64,000 bases of DNA, taken from assembly GCA_005768755.1 (NCBI GenBank), contig VAFL01000007.1, positions 1 through 64,000 on the forward strand, written 5' to 3'. The notes under the pieces are model-generated. The model did not search any database and was not told the DNA's origin. It worked only from the letters and a program-made list of their open reading frames with translations. The position numbers were made by a program, and so were the translations under genes. Shown here piece by piece: positions 7,994 through 16,718 of the stretch (its first letter is position 1; every line of letters begins with the position of its first letter). The DNA is from Paracoccus denitrificans (GTDB lineage: Bacteria > Pseudomonadota > Alphaproteobacteria > Rhodobacterales > Rhodobacteraceae).

Positions 7994-9394
7994 ATGAAGA
8001 ATGCCTATCTTGGCGGCCAGTTGCGAAGGCTGCGCGAAACCCATGCAATGACGCAGGCGGCGCTGGCGCGAACGCTGGAAATCTCGCCCAGCTATCTGAA
8101 CCAGATCGAGCGGAACCAGCGCCCGCTGACACTGGCCGTGCTGGCTAAGCTGGATGAGGTTTTCGGCGCCGAAGCGCAGCCCTTCCATGATGCCGGTGAC
8201 GGCCGGCTTGCGTCGCGCCTGCGGGCGGCGCTTGCCGATCAGGGCGTCAGCATCAGCACGGCGGAGCTGCACGATCTGGCCGACAACTCGCCCGCGCTGG
8301 CGAAGGTAATTCTGGATATGCGCCGCCGACTTCGCAACGCGACCGAACGGGCCAATGTGTTGGCCGAACAGGCAAGCGACCAGCCCGGCACCCCCACCGC
8401 GCCGACCGCGTTCGAGGCGGTTCGCGACTATTTCTATACGCGGCGCAACCATATTGCAGAACTGGACCGCGCGGCTGAGCCTCTTGGCAATCTGCTGCCT
8501 GTGATCGGCCGGGCGGACGGCCTGACCACCTATCTGGCCGATCGGCACAAGATCCGGGTTGAGCCCGCGACAGAGCCGGGTGTTCTGCGTCGCTATGACC
8601 CCGAAACACGCGTTCTTCGGATCTCGACCCAGCTTTCGGATGCGCAGCAGGCGTTTCAGATGGGTACTCAACTGGGTCTGCTGGAAGAGGCCGCGACCAT
8701 AGACCGGCTTTGTCAGAAATCAGGCCTGTCGCCCGAGGATCAGCCGCTGCTGCGGATCGGGCTGGCGAATTACTATGCCGGCGCGCTGATCCTGCCCTAC
8801 GAAAATTTCCTGACGGCGGCCGAGTCAGAGCGCTATGACATCGCGCTGCTGTCTCAGCGCTTCGATGTCGGGTTCGAAACAACCTGCCATCGCCTTTCCA
8901 CGCTGCAACGCCCGGGCGCGCAGGGGGTGCCGTTCTTCTTCATCCGGGTGGACCGGGCGGGCAATATCTCGAAACGGCAATCGGCGACGGATTTCCACTT
9001 TTCGCGGTTCGGAGGCTCCTGCCCGCTATGGACGATCTACGACGCGTTTTCCCATCCGGGCGAGGTCCTGCGGCAGGTCGCGCAGATGCCCGACGGGCGG
9101 CGTTATTTGTGGATCGCCCGCACGGTCAGCCATGGGCGCGGCGGCTTCGGGACGCCCGTCAAGCATTTCGCCGTCGCGCTCGGGTGTGACATCGCGCATG
9201 CGGACCGGCTGGTCTATGCGCAGGGGCTCGATCTGCTGGCGCCCGATATCGCGACACCCATCGGCCCCGGCTGCAAGCTGTGCGAGCGAGAGGCCTGCCC
9301 GCAGCGCGCTTTCCCGATGATCGGCCGCCCTGCCCTTGCCCTGCCCGAAAGATCCAGCTTCGCACCTTATTCGTCAGGCGCGTCCTTGCCGTAA
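7994..9394 (+). CDS. ScfR-family short-chain acyl-CoA-responsive regulator (PccR/PrpR-like)
   Basis: A 466-residue DNA-binding regulator: an N-terminal Cro/C1-type helix-turn-helix (about residues 7-61, [20 protein letters not shown]), a central IrrE/M78-like domain, and a C-terminal domain ending in the Cys cluster [15 protein letters not shown]. This is the architecture of the ScfR family (RamB, PccR, MccR), which senses short-chain acyl-CoA. Divergent transcription from the 2-methylcitrate operon and the half-sites between them indicate that it controls propionate use. The ATG at 7994 is preferred because the protein then starts directly before the HTH. Its 3' end overlaps queH on the other strand by 28 bases. 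It is paralogous to the regulator at 13303. Confidence 0.85.
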   Translation: MKNAYLGGQLRRLRETHAMTQAALARTLEISPSYLNQIERNQRPLTLAVLAKLDEVFGAEAQPFHDAGDGRLASRLRAALADQGVSISTAELHDLADNSPALAKVILDMRRRLRNATERANVLAEQASDQPGTPTAPTAFEAVRDYFYTRRNHIAELDRAAEPLGNLLPVIGRADGLTTYLADRHKIRVEPATEPGVLRRYDPETRVLRISTQLSDAQQAFQMGTQLGLLEEAATIDRLCQKSGLSPEDQPLLRIGLANYYAGALILPYENFLTAAESERYDIALLSQRFDVGFETTCHRLSTLQRPGAQGVPFFFIRVDRAGNISKRQSATDFHFSRFGGSCPLWTIYDAFSHPGEVLRQVAQMPDGRRYLWIARTVSHGRGGFGTPVKHFAVALGCDIAHADRLVYAQGLDLLAPDIATPIGPGCKLCEREACPQRAFPMIGRPALALPERSSFAPYSSGASLP

Positions 9395-10032
9395 AACATG
9401 GTGCCCATCTGGATCTGGCCGCGCCCGACTTCACGGCGGTGGCGGTTGGTGTCGCGCAACGAATACACGCAGCCGCAATATTCCTGCATGTAGAATTCCT
9501 CGCGCTTGGAGATCTCGATCATGCGGGATGAGCCGCCGCCCTTGCGCCAGTTGTAATCCCAGTATTCAAGACCGTCGTAAGGCTTGACCGCCCGCTCGCC
9601 GCAGCCATTGATCTGCTTCATGTCCTTCCAGCGCGAAATGCCCAGGCTGGATGTCATGACCGGAAAGCCGTGTTCATGGGCGTAAAGCGCCGTCCGTTCA
9701 AAGCGCATATCGAAACACATGGTGCAGCGGATCCCGCGCTCTGGCTCCCACTCCATCCCCTTGGCGCGGGCATACCAGTTTTCTGTGTCGTAATCGGCAT
9801 CGACAAAGGGGACGTTATGGGTTTCGGCGAAGCGGATATTTTCATCCTTGCGCAGAAGGTATTCCTTCTCGGGGTGGATGTTCGGATTGTAGAAAAAGAT
9901 GGTGTAGTCGATTCCCGAGGCCGTCATCGCCTCCATCACCTCGCCCGAACAGGGGGCGCAGCACGAATGCAGCAGCACCTTCTTTTCGCCATTTGGCGGG
10001 GTCAGCACGGGGCGGTCGAGGTCGTTCGTCAT
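9367..10032 (-). CDS. queH: Epoxyqueuosine reductase QueH
   Basis: Reduces epoxyqueuosine to queuosine at position 34 of tRNAs with GUN anticodons, the last biosynthetic step, replacing the unrelated cobalamin enzyme QueG. The 221-residue protein (DUF208 family) has the metal-binding cysteines C24-C25-x2-C28 in [12 protein letters not shown]103-x2-C106 in RCTMCFDMR, and C186-x-C188 in YCGCVYSL. The CC...CxxC pattern is diagnostic for QueH. Its stop lies inside the 3' end of the convergent regulator gene, and no other queuosine gene is in the window. Confidence 0.9.
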   Translation of the reverse strand: MTNDLDRPVLTPPNGEKKVLLHSCCAPCSGEVMEAMTASGIDYTIFFYNPNIHPEKEYLLRKDENIRFAETHNVPFVDADYDTENWYARAKGMEWEPERGIRCTMCFDMRFERTALYAHEHGFPVMTSSLGISRWKDMKQINGCGERAVKPYDGLEYWDYNWRKGGGSSRMIEISKREEFYMQEYCGCVYSLRDTNRHRREVGRGQIQMGTMFYGKDAPDE

Positions 10033-10235
10033 GGCGGCAGCCTTGCGGGTCTGTGGGGCAAGTGCGTTATTTAGTACGAATATCGGCTTGAGAAAAGAGG
10101 ACGGGGCGTCGCGCCTGCCTGCTGAACCAATCTACATTGATCGCGTTACCCGAAAGTGCGGCACCTGTTTGTCAGTAGCGAACCCCCATGATCTTTAAAA
10201 ATACATGAATTTCTTGAACGTGAAGGAGCAGCCTG

Positions 10236-11045
10236 ATGAATGCCACCGACAATCATGGGAAGCTTGCAGTTGTGACTGGCGGTTCGGCAGGTATCGGACT
10301 GGAACTGTCGCGACTTCTGGCGGCCGACGGATATGATCTGATCGTCACCGGTACCAGCGGCCGCGTCCATGATGCGGCCAGTGACCTGCGGGGACGCGGG
10401 ATCAGCGTGAGCGCCGTGCAATCCGATCTGTCGTCGCCGAACGGCGTCCAAGCGGTCATCTCTGCAGTGCAAGATGCGGGCCGTGCGCCAGATATGCTGG
10501 TTCTCAATGCGGGCATTGCGATTGGCGGCGCTTTTCTGGATGTGCCGCTGGATCAACATCTGCAGTTGCTGTCGTTGAACATCACCTCGACCGTCCGGCT
10601 GTGCCACGCGCTTCTGCCCGGGATGGTCGCGCAGGGCGGGGGACGGGTTCTGTTCGTCAGTTCGCTTTCTGCAACGACGCCGACGCCATTCGAATCGGTT
10701 TATGGTCCGTCCAAAGCCTTTATGACCTCATTCGGGCACGGCCTGCGCGAGGAGTTGCGCGGCACGAATGTCCAGATCACGATTCTGCACCCCGGCGCTA
10801 CAGCAACTGAATTCCATAGCCGCGCAGGAATGGGCGAGACCGCCTTTGGCGATAATGCCTGGAAGAACGACCCGATAGAGGTCGCAAAACAGGGATACGC
10901 TGCGATGAAGACCGGCGTGACCAGCCTGATCGGGGGCGATGAGGACACTCAGGCGGCAGGGCGGGAGCACAAGCGGCTATCGGAAGAGGAAAAGGCCCGG
11001 CGCCATGCAGAGATGGCGCGTCCGGGGACCCGGAAAACCGTCTGA
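10236..11045 (+). CDS. Short-chain dehydrogenase/reductase, substrate unknown
   Basis: A classical SDR of 269 residues. The NAD(P)-binding motif TGGSAGIG is at 14-21, NAG at 91-93, and the catalytic Ser (VSSLSA, about 142-145), Tyr156 and Lys160 (YGPSK) are present. An extended, charged C-terminus (about 235-269, KRLSEEEKARRHAEMARP) follows the Rossmann domain. A good AAGGAG ribosome-binding site precedes ATG 10236. The gene is flanked by queH on the other strand and a terminator, so it is probably transcribed alone. Nothing in the sequence or neighbours fixes the substrate; relatives are often annotated as general oxidoreductases. Confidence 0.75.
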   Translation: MNATDNHGKLAVVTGGSAGIGLELSRLLAADGYDLIVTGTSGRVHDAASDLRGRGISVSAVQSDLSSPNGVQAVISAVQDAGRAPDMLVLNAGIAIGGAFLDVPLDQHLQLLSLNITSTVRLCHALLPGMVAQGGGRVLFVSSLSATTPTPFESVYGPSKAFMTSFGHGLREELRGTNVQITILHPGATATEFHSRAGMGETAFGDNAWKNDPIEVAKQGYAAMKTGVTSLIGGDEDTQAAGREHKRLSEEEKARRHAEMARPGTRKTV

Positions 11046-11073
11046 TCGCGCCGGCACTGGTCGCGACCCACGC

Positions 11074-11101
11074 AAAAAGGCGGGCCTTGTCGGCCCGCCT
11101 T
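11074..11101 (-). terminator. Rho-independent terminator of the 82-residue gene (probably bidirectional)
   Basis: The perfect 10-bp stem AAGGCGGGCC (11077-11086) / GGCCCGCCTT (11092-11101) has a five-base loop. On the minus strand it is followed by TTTTT, so it ends the small gene at 11129-11377. It also lies just past the SDR stop and may serve both. Confidence 0.8.
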
Positions 11102-11128
11102 CAATGTTGCAGCATCTTCGGGCGGGCT

Positions 11129-11377
11129 TCAGCCCTTGGCGTCGTCTTCCGCCTTGGCGCCGGTGCCCCGGATCGTGGGCACGACCTGATCGCCCCAGGC
11201 GCCCGCGCCGTTGTGATAGCGCGATACGCGGATCACCTCGACGGAAACACCCTCGTTCACCGCACGCTGGACGGCGTCGTTCAAACGATGCACGGCCTCG
11301 GCCACGCGATGGATGGCGCGGGTTTCGCGGTCGCCTTCGGGAAGGTCGATGCGCTGGAATTCGGGATCTGCGTTCAT
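11129..11377 (-). CDS. Small uncharacterised protein (82 residues)
   Basis: Not recognised. The protein is hydrophilic and helical in its first half (residues 18-42, ETRAIHRVAEAVHRLNDAVQ) and then carries VSVEVIRVSRYHNGAGAWGD. It has no signal peptide, Cys or membrane segment. It has its own terminator downstream and GC-rich hairpins upstream, so it forms a separate transcription unit, between the SDR gene and aceA. Codon use matches its neighbours. The SD-like AGGAAT lies 5 bases before ATG 11377. It is probably a real gene conserved in relatives, but no function can be given. Confidence 0.6.
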   Translation of the reverse strand: MNADPEFQRIDLPEGDRETRAIHRVAEAVHRLNDAVQRAVNEGVSVEVIRVSRYHNGAGAWGDQVVPTIRGTGAKAEDDAKG

Positions 11378-11397
11378 GTCGTATTCCTCCGGGATGG

Positions 11398-11455
11398 GGT
11401 CCCCGCCATCTTAGCGGCGGGGACCGTCAGGTGACAGGGCCTTTTCGGCCCTGTC
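11398..11455. repeat. Two strong hairpins between the small gene and aceA
   Basis: GGTCCCCGCC (11398-11407) pairs with GGCGGGGACC (11416-11425), and GACAGGGCC (11433-11441) with GGCCCTGTC (11447-11455). The second is followed by GATTTTATT on the plus strand. Together they probably end aceA transcription (minus strand) and/or shape the leader of the small gene; the T-rich side lies on the unexpected strand for aceA. Confidence 0.55.
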
Positions 11456-11479
11456 GATTTTATTGATCCGATGCGGGGC

Positions 11480-13090
11480 CTATTCGGCTGCGAACTGGTT
11501 CATGGTGTTGGCATGCCCGCCTGCCTTCAGCGCGCGGTCGCCGCCGACCATTTCCTTGAACGTGTCGCCCAGATCCGAGCCGACCTCGTGCTGGTGCTTG
11601 ACCGCGCTGATGCCGCGACGGATTTCCTCGCGCTGAACGGTCTTGACATAGGCCAGCATCTTGTCGTCGCCGAAATAGCCGCGCGACAGCTCGTCCACCG
11701 ATTTCGCGGTCAGGTGGAAGGTCGGCAGGGTGATCAGGTTGTGGAACACGCCAGCCTGGGTCGAGATGTCGTGCTGGAAGCGCTGCAGGCGGGCGTCAGC
11801 CTCCTGCCCCAGGTCCGAGGCGTCGAATTCGGCCTTCATCAGCTCGTTCCCTTCCGGGTAATCCGCTGCCTTGATCTTGCCTTCCTCGATCCACTCGTCA
11901 CGGACCTGCTTGCGCAGGTTCAGGGTCCAGTTGAACGAAGGCGAGTTGTTATAGACCAGTTTCGCATTCGGCACCGCCTCGCGGACTTCGTTCACCATAC
12001 CGGCGATTTCGGCGACATTCGGGGTGTCGGTCTCGATCCACAGCATGTCCGCGCCGCCCTGCGTCAGGTTGGCGATGCAGTCCTCGACGACGCGCGCCCG
12101 TCCCGATCCTTTCTTGAACGGGAAAAGACCGTTCGGCAGGCGCTTCGGCTTGACGAATTCACCGTCTAGCATGATCGCCAGTTCGCCATCGCGAACCGGG
12201 TTCGCGTCGGTGATTGCTTCGGTGTCCAGCCACTTGATGTAATCTGATGCCAGATCGCCCGGCTCCTGGCTGACCGGCACCTTCTGGGTCAGGCCGGCAC
12301 CAAGGCTGTCGGTGCGGGCGACGATGACGCCTTCGTCAACGCTCAGCTCTTCGAAGGCAAGGCGGCAGGCGCGCAGCTTTTCGATGAAGTCCTCACGCGG
12401 GACGGTCACCTTGCCGTCCTGGTGGCCGCACTGCTTGGCGTCCGAAACCTGGTTTTCGATCTGCAGGCAGCAGGCGCCGGCCTGGATCAATTCCTTCGCC
12501 AGCAGATAAGTGGCATGTTCGTTGCCGAAGCCTGCGTCGATATCGGCGATGATCGGCACGACATGGCTTTCGAAATTGTCGATCTTCTCGATCACGGCGT
12601 TGCGGGCCTCGTCATTGCCGGCAGACTTCAATTCCTTGAACAGGTCGTTCATGGCCACTTCATCAGCCTGACGCAGCGAGACATAGATCTCGCGGATCAG
12701 GTCGGCAACGGCGGTCTTTTCGTGCATCGACTGGTCGGGCAGGTGCCCCCAGGTGTTGCGCAGACCGGCAACCATCCAGCCCGACAGATAGACATAGGCG
12801 CGCTTCGTCGTGCCGCGCAGGCGCTTGACCGATTTGATCATCTGTTGTGCGTGGAAGCCCGACCAGCAACCCAGCGACTGGGTCGACAGCGTCGGATCGG
12901 CGTCATATGCCGCCATATCCTCGCGCATGACGCGGGCCATGTCGCGGGCGATGTCCAGATGCGTGTCATAGCTGTTCTGCAGCTTCAGCTGGACGATATC
13001 ATCCACGGTCACGCCGCCGGGGGTCTGACCCGAGGGATAGCGCTTTTCGACTTCGGCGCGCAGCTCAGCGTAGGTTTTGCGATTGGCCAT
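11480..13090 (-). CDS. aceA: Isocitrate lyase
   Basis: Cleaves isocitrate to glyoxylate and succinate, the first step of the glyoxylate bypass for growth on acetate and fatty acids. The 536-residue product is the long bacterial isocitrate lyase form. IADIDAGFGN (181-190) provides metal-binding residues, and the active-site loop is KQCGH at 219-223 (KKCGH in many enzymes). The start MANRKTYAEL at 13090 is chosen over an ATG at 13105 because GAAAGGAAAG just upstream is a good ribosome-binding site. No malate synthase gene is in the window. It is divergent from a RamB-like ScfR regulator with repeated operator-like sequences between them. Confidence 0.93.
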   Translation of the reverse strand: MANRKTYAELRAEVEKRYPSGQTPGGVTVDDIVQLKLQNSYDTHLDIARDMARVMREDMAAYDADPTLSTQSLGCWSGFHAQQMIKSVKRLRGTTKRAYVYLSGWMVAGLRNTWGHLPDQSMHEKTAVADLIREIYVSLRQADEVAMNDLFKELKSAGNDEARNAVIEKIDNFESHVVPIIADIDAGFGNEHATYLLAKELIQAGACCLQIENQVSDAKQCGHQDGKVTVPREDFIEKLRACRLAFEELSVDEGVIVARTDSLGAGLTQKVPVSQEPGDLASDYIKWLDTEAITDANPVRDGELAIMLDGEFVKPKRLPNGLFPFKKGSGRARVVEDCIANLTQGGADMLWIETDTPNVAEIAGMVNEVREAVPNAKLVYNNSPSFNWTLNLRKQVRDEWIEEGKIKAADYPEGNELMKAEFDASDLGQEADARLQRFQHDISTQAGVFHNLITLPTFHLTAKSVDELSRGYFGDDKMLAYVKTVQREEIRRGISAVKHQHEVGSDLGDTFKEMVGGDRALKAGGHANTMNQFAAE

Positions 13091-13105
13091 GGTCTTTCCT
13101 TTCAT

Positions 13106-13302
13106 GACTTATTCGATCTTCTTGCGGTCGAAAGGCCGGCCACGCAGCCTGAACTTTCGCGATATCGGACGTGGGCGATTCTCTTCCCTCACATTTGTCA
13201 CAATAGTAATGTCATGCGTAATATCCATGAGGTCTTTACAACAATGGGGTAACTCTGTCACATTTGTCAGATTAGTTATGTTTGTAATGTCAGGTTTGTA
13301 AT
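13106..13302. promoter_or_regulatory. Divergent aceA/ramB promoter region with a 23-bp imperfect direct repeat
   Basis: A 23-base element occurs at 13190-13212 and again at 13259-13281, with 20 of 23 positions identical. Both copies begin CACATTTGTCA and share TAGT and ATGT in the second half. In the first copy the ends ACATT and AATGT are inverted, giving an interrupted dyad. Starts are 69 bases apart. Further TTTGTAAT units follow at 13282 and 13294, running into the regulator's start codon. The region is A+T-richer than its surroundings. These are probably binding sites of the adjacent ScfR regulator. Confidence 0.6.
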
Positions 13303-14736
13303 ATGGCGTCCCGCGGCGAAAAATTGATCATCGGACAGCGGCTGAAGGTGCTGCGGACCACGCTTGGCTTGACGCAGGCCCAGATGGCAGAGCAGCTGGA
13401 AGTTTCACCCAGCTACATCACGCTGATCGAATCCGATCAGCGTCCGGCCTCGGCCAAGCTGCTGATGCGGCTGGCGCAGGTCTATGACATCAATGTCGCG
13501 GAACTGGCACCCGGAACCGACAGCCAGCTTGCAGCTGATTTCGAGGCCGTGCTGAAAGATCCCTCGCTGGAAACCGATGGCGTCGGCCGGGCAGAGATCG
13601 AAGCCGTGTTGCAAGCGTCCCCCCGCATCGCCAATGCACTTGTGAAGCTGCAGGGTCGGCTGTCGGATGTGATGATGCGCGGTCAGGTCGAACCGAATCC
13701 GCTGGCCGACCGCAGCAAGGTCGATGCACTGGCGCAGGTGGCAAAACCGGTCGAGCAGGTGCGGGACTGGTTCTATGAGAACCGCAACTATATCGACGAT
13801 CTGGACCGCGTTGCCGAAGGCCTGTCCGAAGAACATCGCCTTTACCGCGACGAATCGGGGATGGCCCTGAACGGGCTGCTAAGCGCGCATAACATCCGGG
13901 TCCGCCGACTGCCCGCCTCGGTCATGGGGGGCACGCTGCGCCGCTATGACCCGCACCGCAAGGAATTGCTGCTGTCCGAATTGCTGGACGTGGCCAGCAG
14001 ACGCTTCCAGATTGCGGTGCTGATCGCCCGGCTTGATTACATCGACCTGATCAATGATGTCATGGGCGATGCTTTCGACGGCGACGCTGCGCGCAGCCTG
14101 GCCCGCGTCAGCTTGGCCAATTACTTCGCAGCCGCGATGCTGATGCCGTATCGGCTGTTCCTGGCCGCCTGCGAATCCGAGCGATATGACATCGAGGTTG
14201 TCGGCCACCGCTTCGGCACGGGATTTGAGCAGACGGCCCATCGCATGACGACCCTGCAACGCCCCGACGCGCGCGGCATTCCGTTCTTCTTCGTCCGTGT
14301 CGACCGTGCCGGCAATGTCTCGAAGCGTTTCAGTGCCGGACGCTTCCCCTTCTCGCGGTTTGGCGGCACATGTCCGCTTTGGAACATACACAGCGCTTTC
14401 GAGACGCCGGGCCGCGTCACCACCCAGCTGATCCGCATGCCCGAAGGCGCGCGCTATTACTCCATCGCGCGCACGGTGACGCGGGCGGGGGGCAGCTTCT
14501 CGGCCCCTGCCCCGCGTCTGGCGGTTGGGCTTGGCTGCGATGTGGCCTTCGCGCCCCGGCTGATCTATGCCGACAGCATCGACCCGGAACGGACAGAGCC
14601 TACGGATATCGGGCTGAACTGCTATCTTTGCGAAAGGCAGCATTGTCCATCGCGCGCACAAGCGCCGATCAACCGCAATCTGGCGGTGAACGAATTGGAG
14701 CGCTCGGTCGCGCTGTTCAGCTTTGACCCGGAATAG
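13303..14736 (+). CDS. ramB: RamB-like ScfR transcriptional regulator of acetate genes
   Basis: A 477-residue paralog of the regulator at 7994: an HTH in the first 65 residues (LTQAQMAEQLEVSPSYITLI), a central IrrE/M78-like region with FEQTAHRMTTLQRPDARGIP, then FFFVRVDRAGNVSKR, and a Cys cluster CYLCERQHCPSRAQ near the C-terminus. In the ScfR family, RamB regulates glyoxylate-bypass genes in Corynebacterium and is described for Paracoccus. The divergent position next to aceA supports the same role here; whether it activates or represses is not shown by the sequence. Its stop lies three bases before the convergent permease gene's stop. Confidence 0.85.
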   Translation: MASRGEKLIIGQRLKVLRTTLGLTQAQMAEQLEVSPSYITLIESDQRPASAKLLMRLAQVYDINVAELAPGTDSQLAADFEAVLKDPSLETDGVGRAEIEAVLQASPRIANALVKLQGRLSDVMMRGQVEPNPLADRSKVDALAQVAKPVEQVRDWFYENRNYIDDLDRVAEGLSEEHRLYRDESGMALNGLLSAHNIRVRRLPASVMGGTLRRYDPHRKELLLSELLDVASRRFQIAVLIARLDYIDLINDVMGDAFDGDAARSLARVSLANYFAAAMLMPYRLFLAACESERYDIEVVGHRFGTGFEQTAHRMTTLQRPDARGIPFFFVRVDRAGNVSKRFSAGRFPFSRFGGTCPLWNIHSAFETPGRVTTQLIRMPEGARYYSIARTVTRAGGSFSAPAPRLAVGLGCDVAFAPRLIYADSIDPERTEPTDIGLNCYLCERQHCPSRAQAPINRNLAVNELERSVALFSFDPE

Positions 14737-14739
14737 GCG

Positions 14740-16062
14740 TCAGCCGCGCAGCTCCTGCGTCAGCGGGCGGCGCAGCGCAAGTGCTGCGGGGATCAGCGCC
14801 ACCAGCAGCGCCAGCGTGAAGCAGGCGGCCGCAAGATGAACTTCTGCCCAGCCGAGCCTTGGCGCGATCAGCAGGCCGGTCTGCGCCGACAACACCGCCG
14901 AAATGGCCCGCACCGCAATCAGCGCCACGCCAAGGCCCAGAACTGACCCCGCGCCCATCAGGATCGCGGCATAAGACCAGATCAGCGCAAAGATCAGCCG
15001 CGCCGGCGCCCCTAATGCCTGAAGCAGCGCCAGTCGCCGCGCAAACAGGCGCGACAGGATGATCAGCCCGGTCAGCACGGCGCCCGCGACCAGCACCTGC
15101 GTCACGATCGACAGAACCGACATGATGGCGCGCATGTCGCCCATCAGCGCGTGCAGCCGTGCCAGCACGGCGCCGGGAAAGAAGGCCATCGTCCGCTCTG
15201 TCGAAAACGCCGCCTGCATCCCGTAAGCCGCGGAAAGGTCGGGCGTGCTGACAAGAATTGCGGGCGTGCCCGGAAAGAATTGCGGATCGTAGGGGCCGCC
15301 AAGCACTTCACTGTCGGGATCGCTTTGGCCATTGCCCAGACCATGGGTCAGCCAGACGCTTTCGATCGGCAGGATGATCGCGTCATCCCAGGGACTGCCG
15401 GTCGGGGCCATTCGCCCGGCGATGCGGAAATGTTCATGCGCATGGGCGTCCTCCTCGGCCGTTGGGCCGTGGCCATGAGCGGGCGTGAAGTCATCGCCGA
15501 CCGCCAGCGGGACGCGCGCACCGACGACAGCACTTTCGTGATCGGTGAATATCTGCCCCTCGGCCAGTTCGCCCGCAAGGTGCGTCACGAAGTTGGCAGT
15601 GCTGCCAATGACCGGATGGCCCTGCCAACTATCGCCATAAGCGATGGGCGCGATCGCCGTGCCCGGCGCACGTGCGGCGGCATCCGTCAGGTCTTGCCAG
15701 ATCGCACCATCCAGCAGGGGCGCATCTGTGGGGCGCAGATAAACTGTAGCCAGCAGCATCCCAACCTCATCCCCCGGCGCGGCCACAATCAGGTCGAATT
15801 TCTCGGCTATGCGGGCGCTTGCCTGTCGCAGGCCCCGTTCCTGCGCGATCAGCCCGGCGCCGATTCCGACCGACAGCGCGACCAGCAGAACGAAGGTCAG
15901 GTTGGTCCACAGATAGCGGCGCAGCAGGCTGCGAAGCAGCGCCCCGGGCGCAAAGCCCCGGCAAATCAACCAGCCAAGCAGCAGCGCCGGAACCAGAAGC
16001 GCCACGAGGATCACAACATCCTGTGCCAATGGCGGCATTGCGTTCCACAGATCGGCCATCAT
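14740..16062 (-). CDS. FtsX-like ABC transporter permease with a His-rich periplasmic segment
   Basis: A 440-residue MacB/FtsX-type inner-membrane permease. Predicted membrane segments are at about 15-37 and 53-73, then a large periplasmic domain (about 75-305), then segments at about 311-338, 355-395 and 408-430. The periplasmic domain contains PAHGHG...DAHAHEHF (about 195-212), with five His in 16 residues, a plausible Zn/Cu-binding loop. It is the last gene of the operon exported protein - ATPase - permease; its ATGATG start overlaps the ATPase stop. FtsX-fold permeases act as mechanotransmitters or substrate exporters. A metal-related role is inferred from the His-rich loop and from resemblance to the Zrg zinc system of Vibrio as I remember it. 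Confidence 0.75.
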   Translation of the reverse strand: MMADLWNAMPPLAQDVVILVALLVPALLLGWLICRGFAPGALLRSLLRRYLWTNLTFVLLVALSVGIGAGLIAQERGLRQASARIAEKFDLIVAAPGDEVGMLLATVYLRPTDAPLLDGAIWQDLTDAAARAPGTAIAPIAYGDSWQGHPVIGSTANFVTHLAGELAEGQIFTDHESAVVGARVPLAVGDDFTPAHGHGPTAEEDAHAHEHFRIAGRMAPTGSPWDDAIILPIESVWLTHGLGNGQSDPDSEVLGGPYDPQFFPGTPAILVSTPDLSAAYGMQAAFSTERTMAFFPGAVLARLHALMGDMRAIMSVLSIVTQVLVAGAVLTGLIILSRLFARRLALLQALGAPARLIFALIWSYAAILMGAGSVLGLGVALIAVRAISAVLSAQTGLLIAPRLGWAEVHLAAACFTLALLVALIPAALALRRPLTQELRG

Positions 16063-16718
16063 GCGGCCTCCAACGCGCCGTCGCGCACAGACAGGACCCG
16101 GTCCATCGCCGCCCAGACATGCTCATCATGGCTGACCACGACGACGGTGCGCCCATCCTCGCGCGCCTGCCGGGCCAGATCGCCGATCAGCCGGTCGGCC
16201 GTCGCGCGGTCAAGGCTGGCCGTCGGCTCATCCGCCAGAAGGATCGCCGGATCATGTGCCAATGCGCGGACAACGGCAATGCGCTGACGCTCGCCCCCGG
16301 ACAGCAGATCGGCACGCCGGGCGGCCAGATCCGCCACACCAAAACGCACCATCAGCGCATCGGCACGCGCGGCAAGTGCCGCATGATCTGAGCGGAATGC
16401 AGCGGTAACAAGCGCGTTGTCGCGGGCAGAGAGTTCTTCGAACAGCAGGAAATCCTGAAAAATCATTCCGATGTGCTGCCCACGAAAGCGGGTGCGGCGG
16501 GTTTGCGAAAGCCCCGCCAGATCAGTCTCGCCCCAGCTCAGTCGTCCGGAGGCGGCAATCAGCCCGGCAAGTGCATGCAATAGCGTCGTCTTGCCCGCAC
16601 CGGAAGGTCCGCGAACCGCCGTCAGGCTGCCCGCCTGCAAATCGAGCGATGGGACGGACAGAAGCACCCGCCCCTTCGCGCGCAGCTGCAGATCACGAAT
16701 AGACAACGGCAGTGTCAT
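16059..16718 (-). CDS. ABC transporter ATP-binding protein (MacB/LolD type)
   Basis: A 219-residue ATPase with all motifs: Walker A GPSGAGKT (37-44), Q-loop FQDF (about 87-90), signature LSGGERQR (139-146), Walker B ILLADE (159-164) and the H-loop His197. It lacks a C-terminal regulatory domain, as is usual for LolD/MacB-type partners of FtsX permeases. The ATG at 16718 overlaps the stop of the upstream exported-protein gene (ATGA), and its own stop overlaps the permease start, so the three genes are translationally coupled. It powers the neighbouring permease from the cytosolic face. Confidence 0.88.
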   Translation of the reverse strand: MTLPLSIRDLQLRAKGRVLLSVPSLDLQAGSLTAVRGPSGAGKTTLLHALAGLIAASGRLSWGETDLAGLSQTRRTRFRGQHIGMIFQDFLLFEELSARDNALVTAAFRSDHAALAARADALMVRFGVADLAARRADLLSGGERQRIAVVRALAHDPAILLADEPTASLDRATADRLIGDLARQAREDGRTVVVVSHDEHVWAAMDRVLSVRDGALEAA

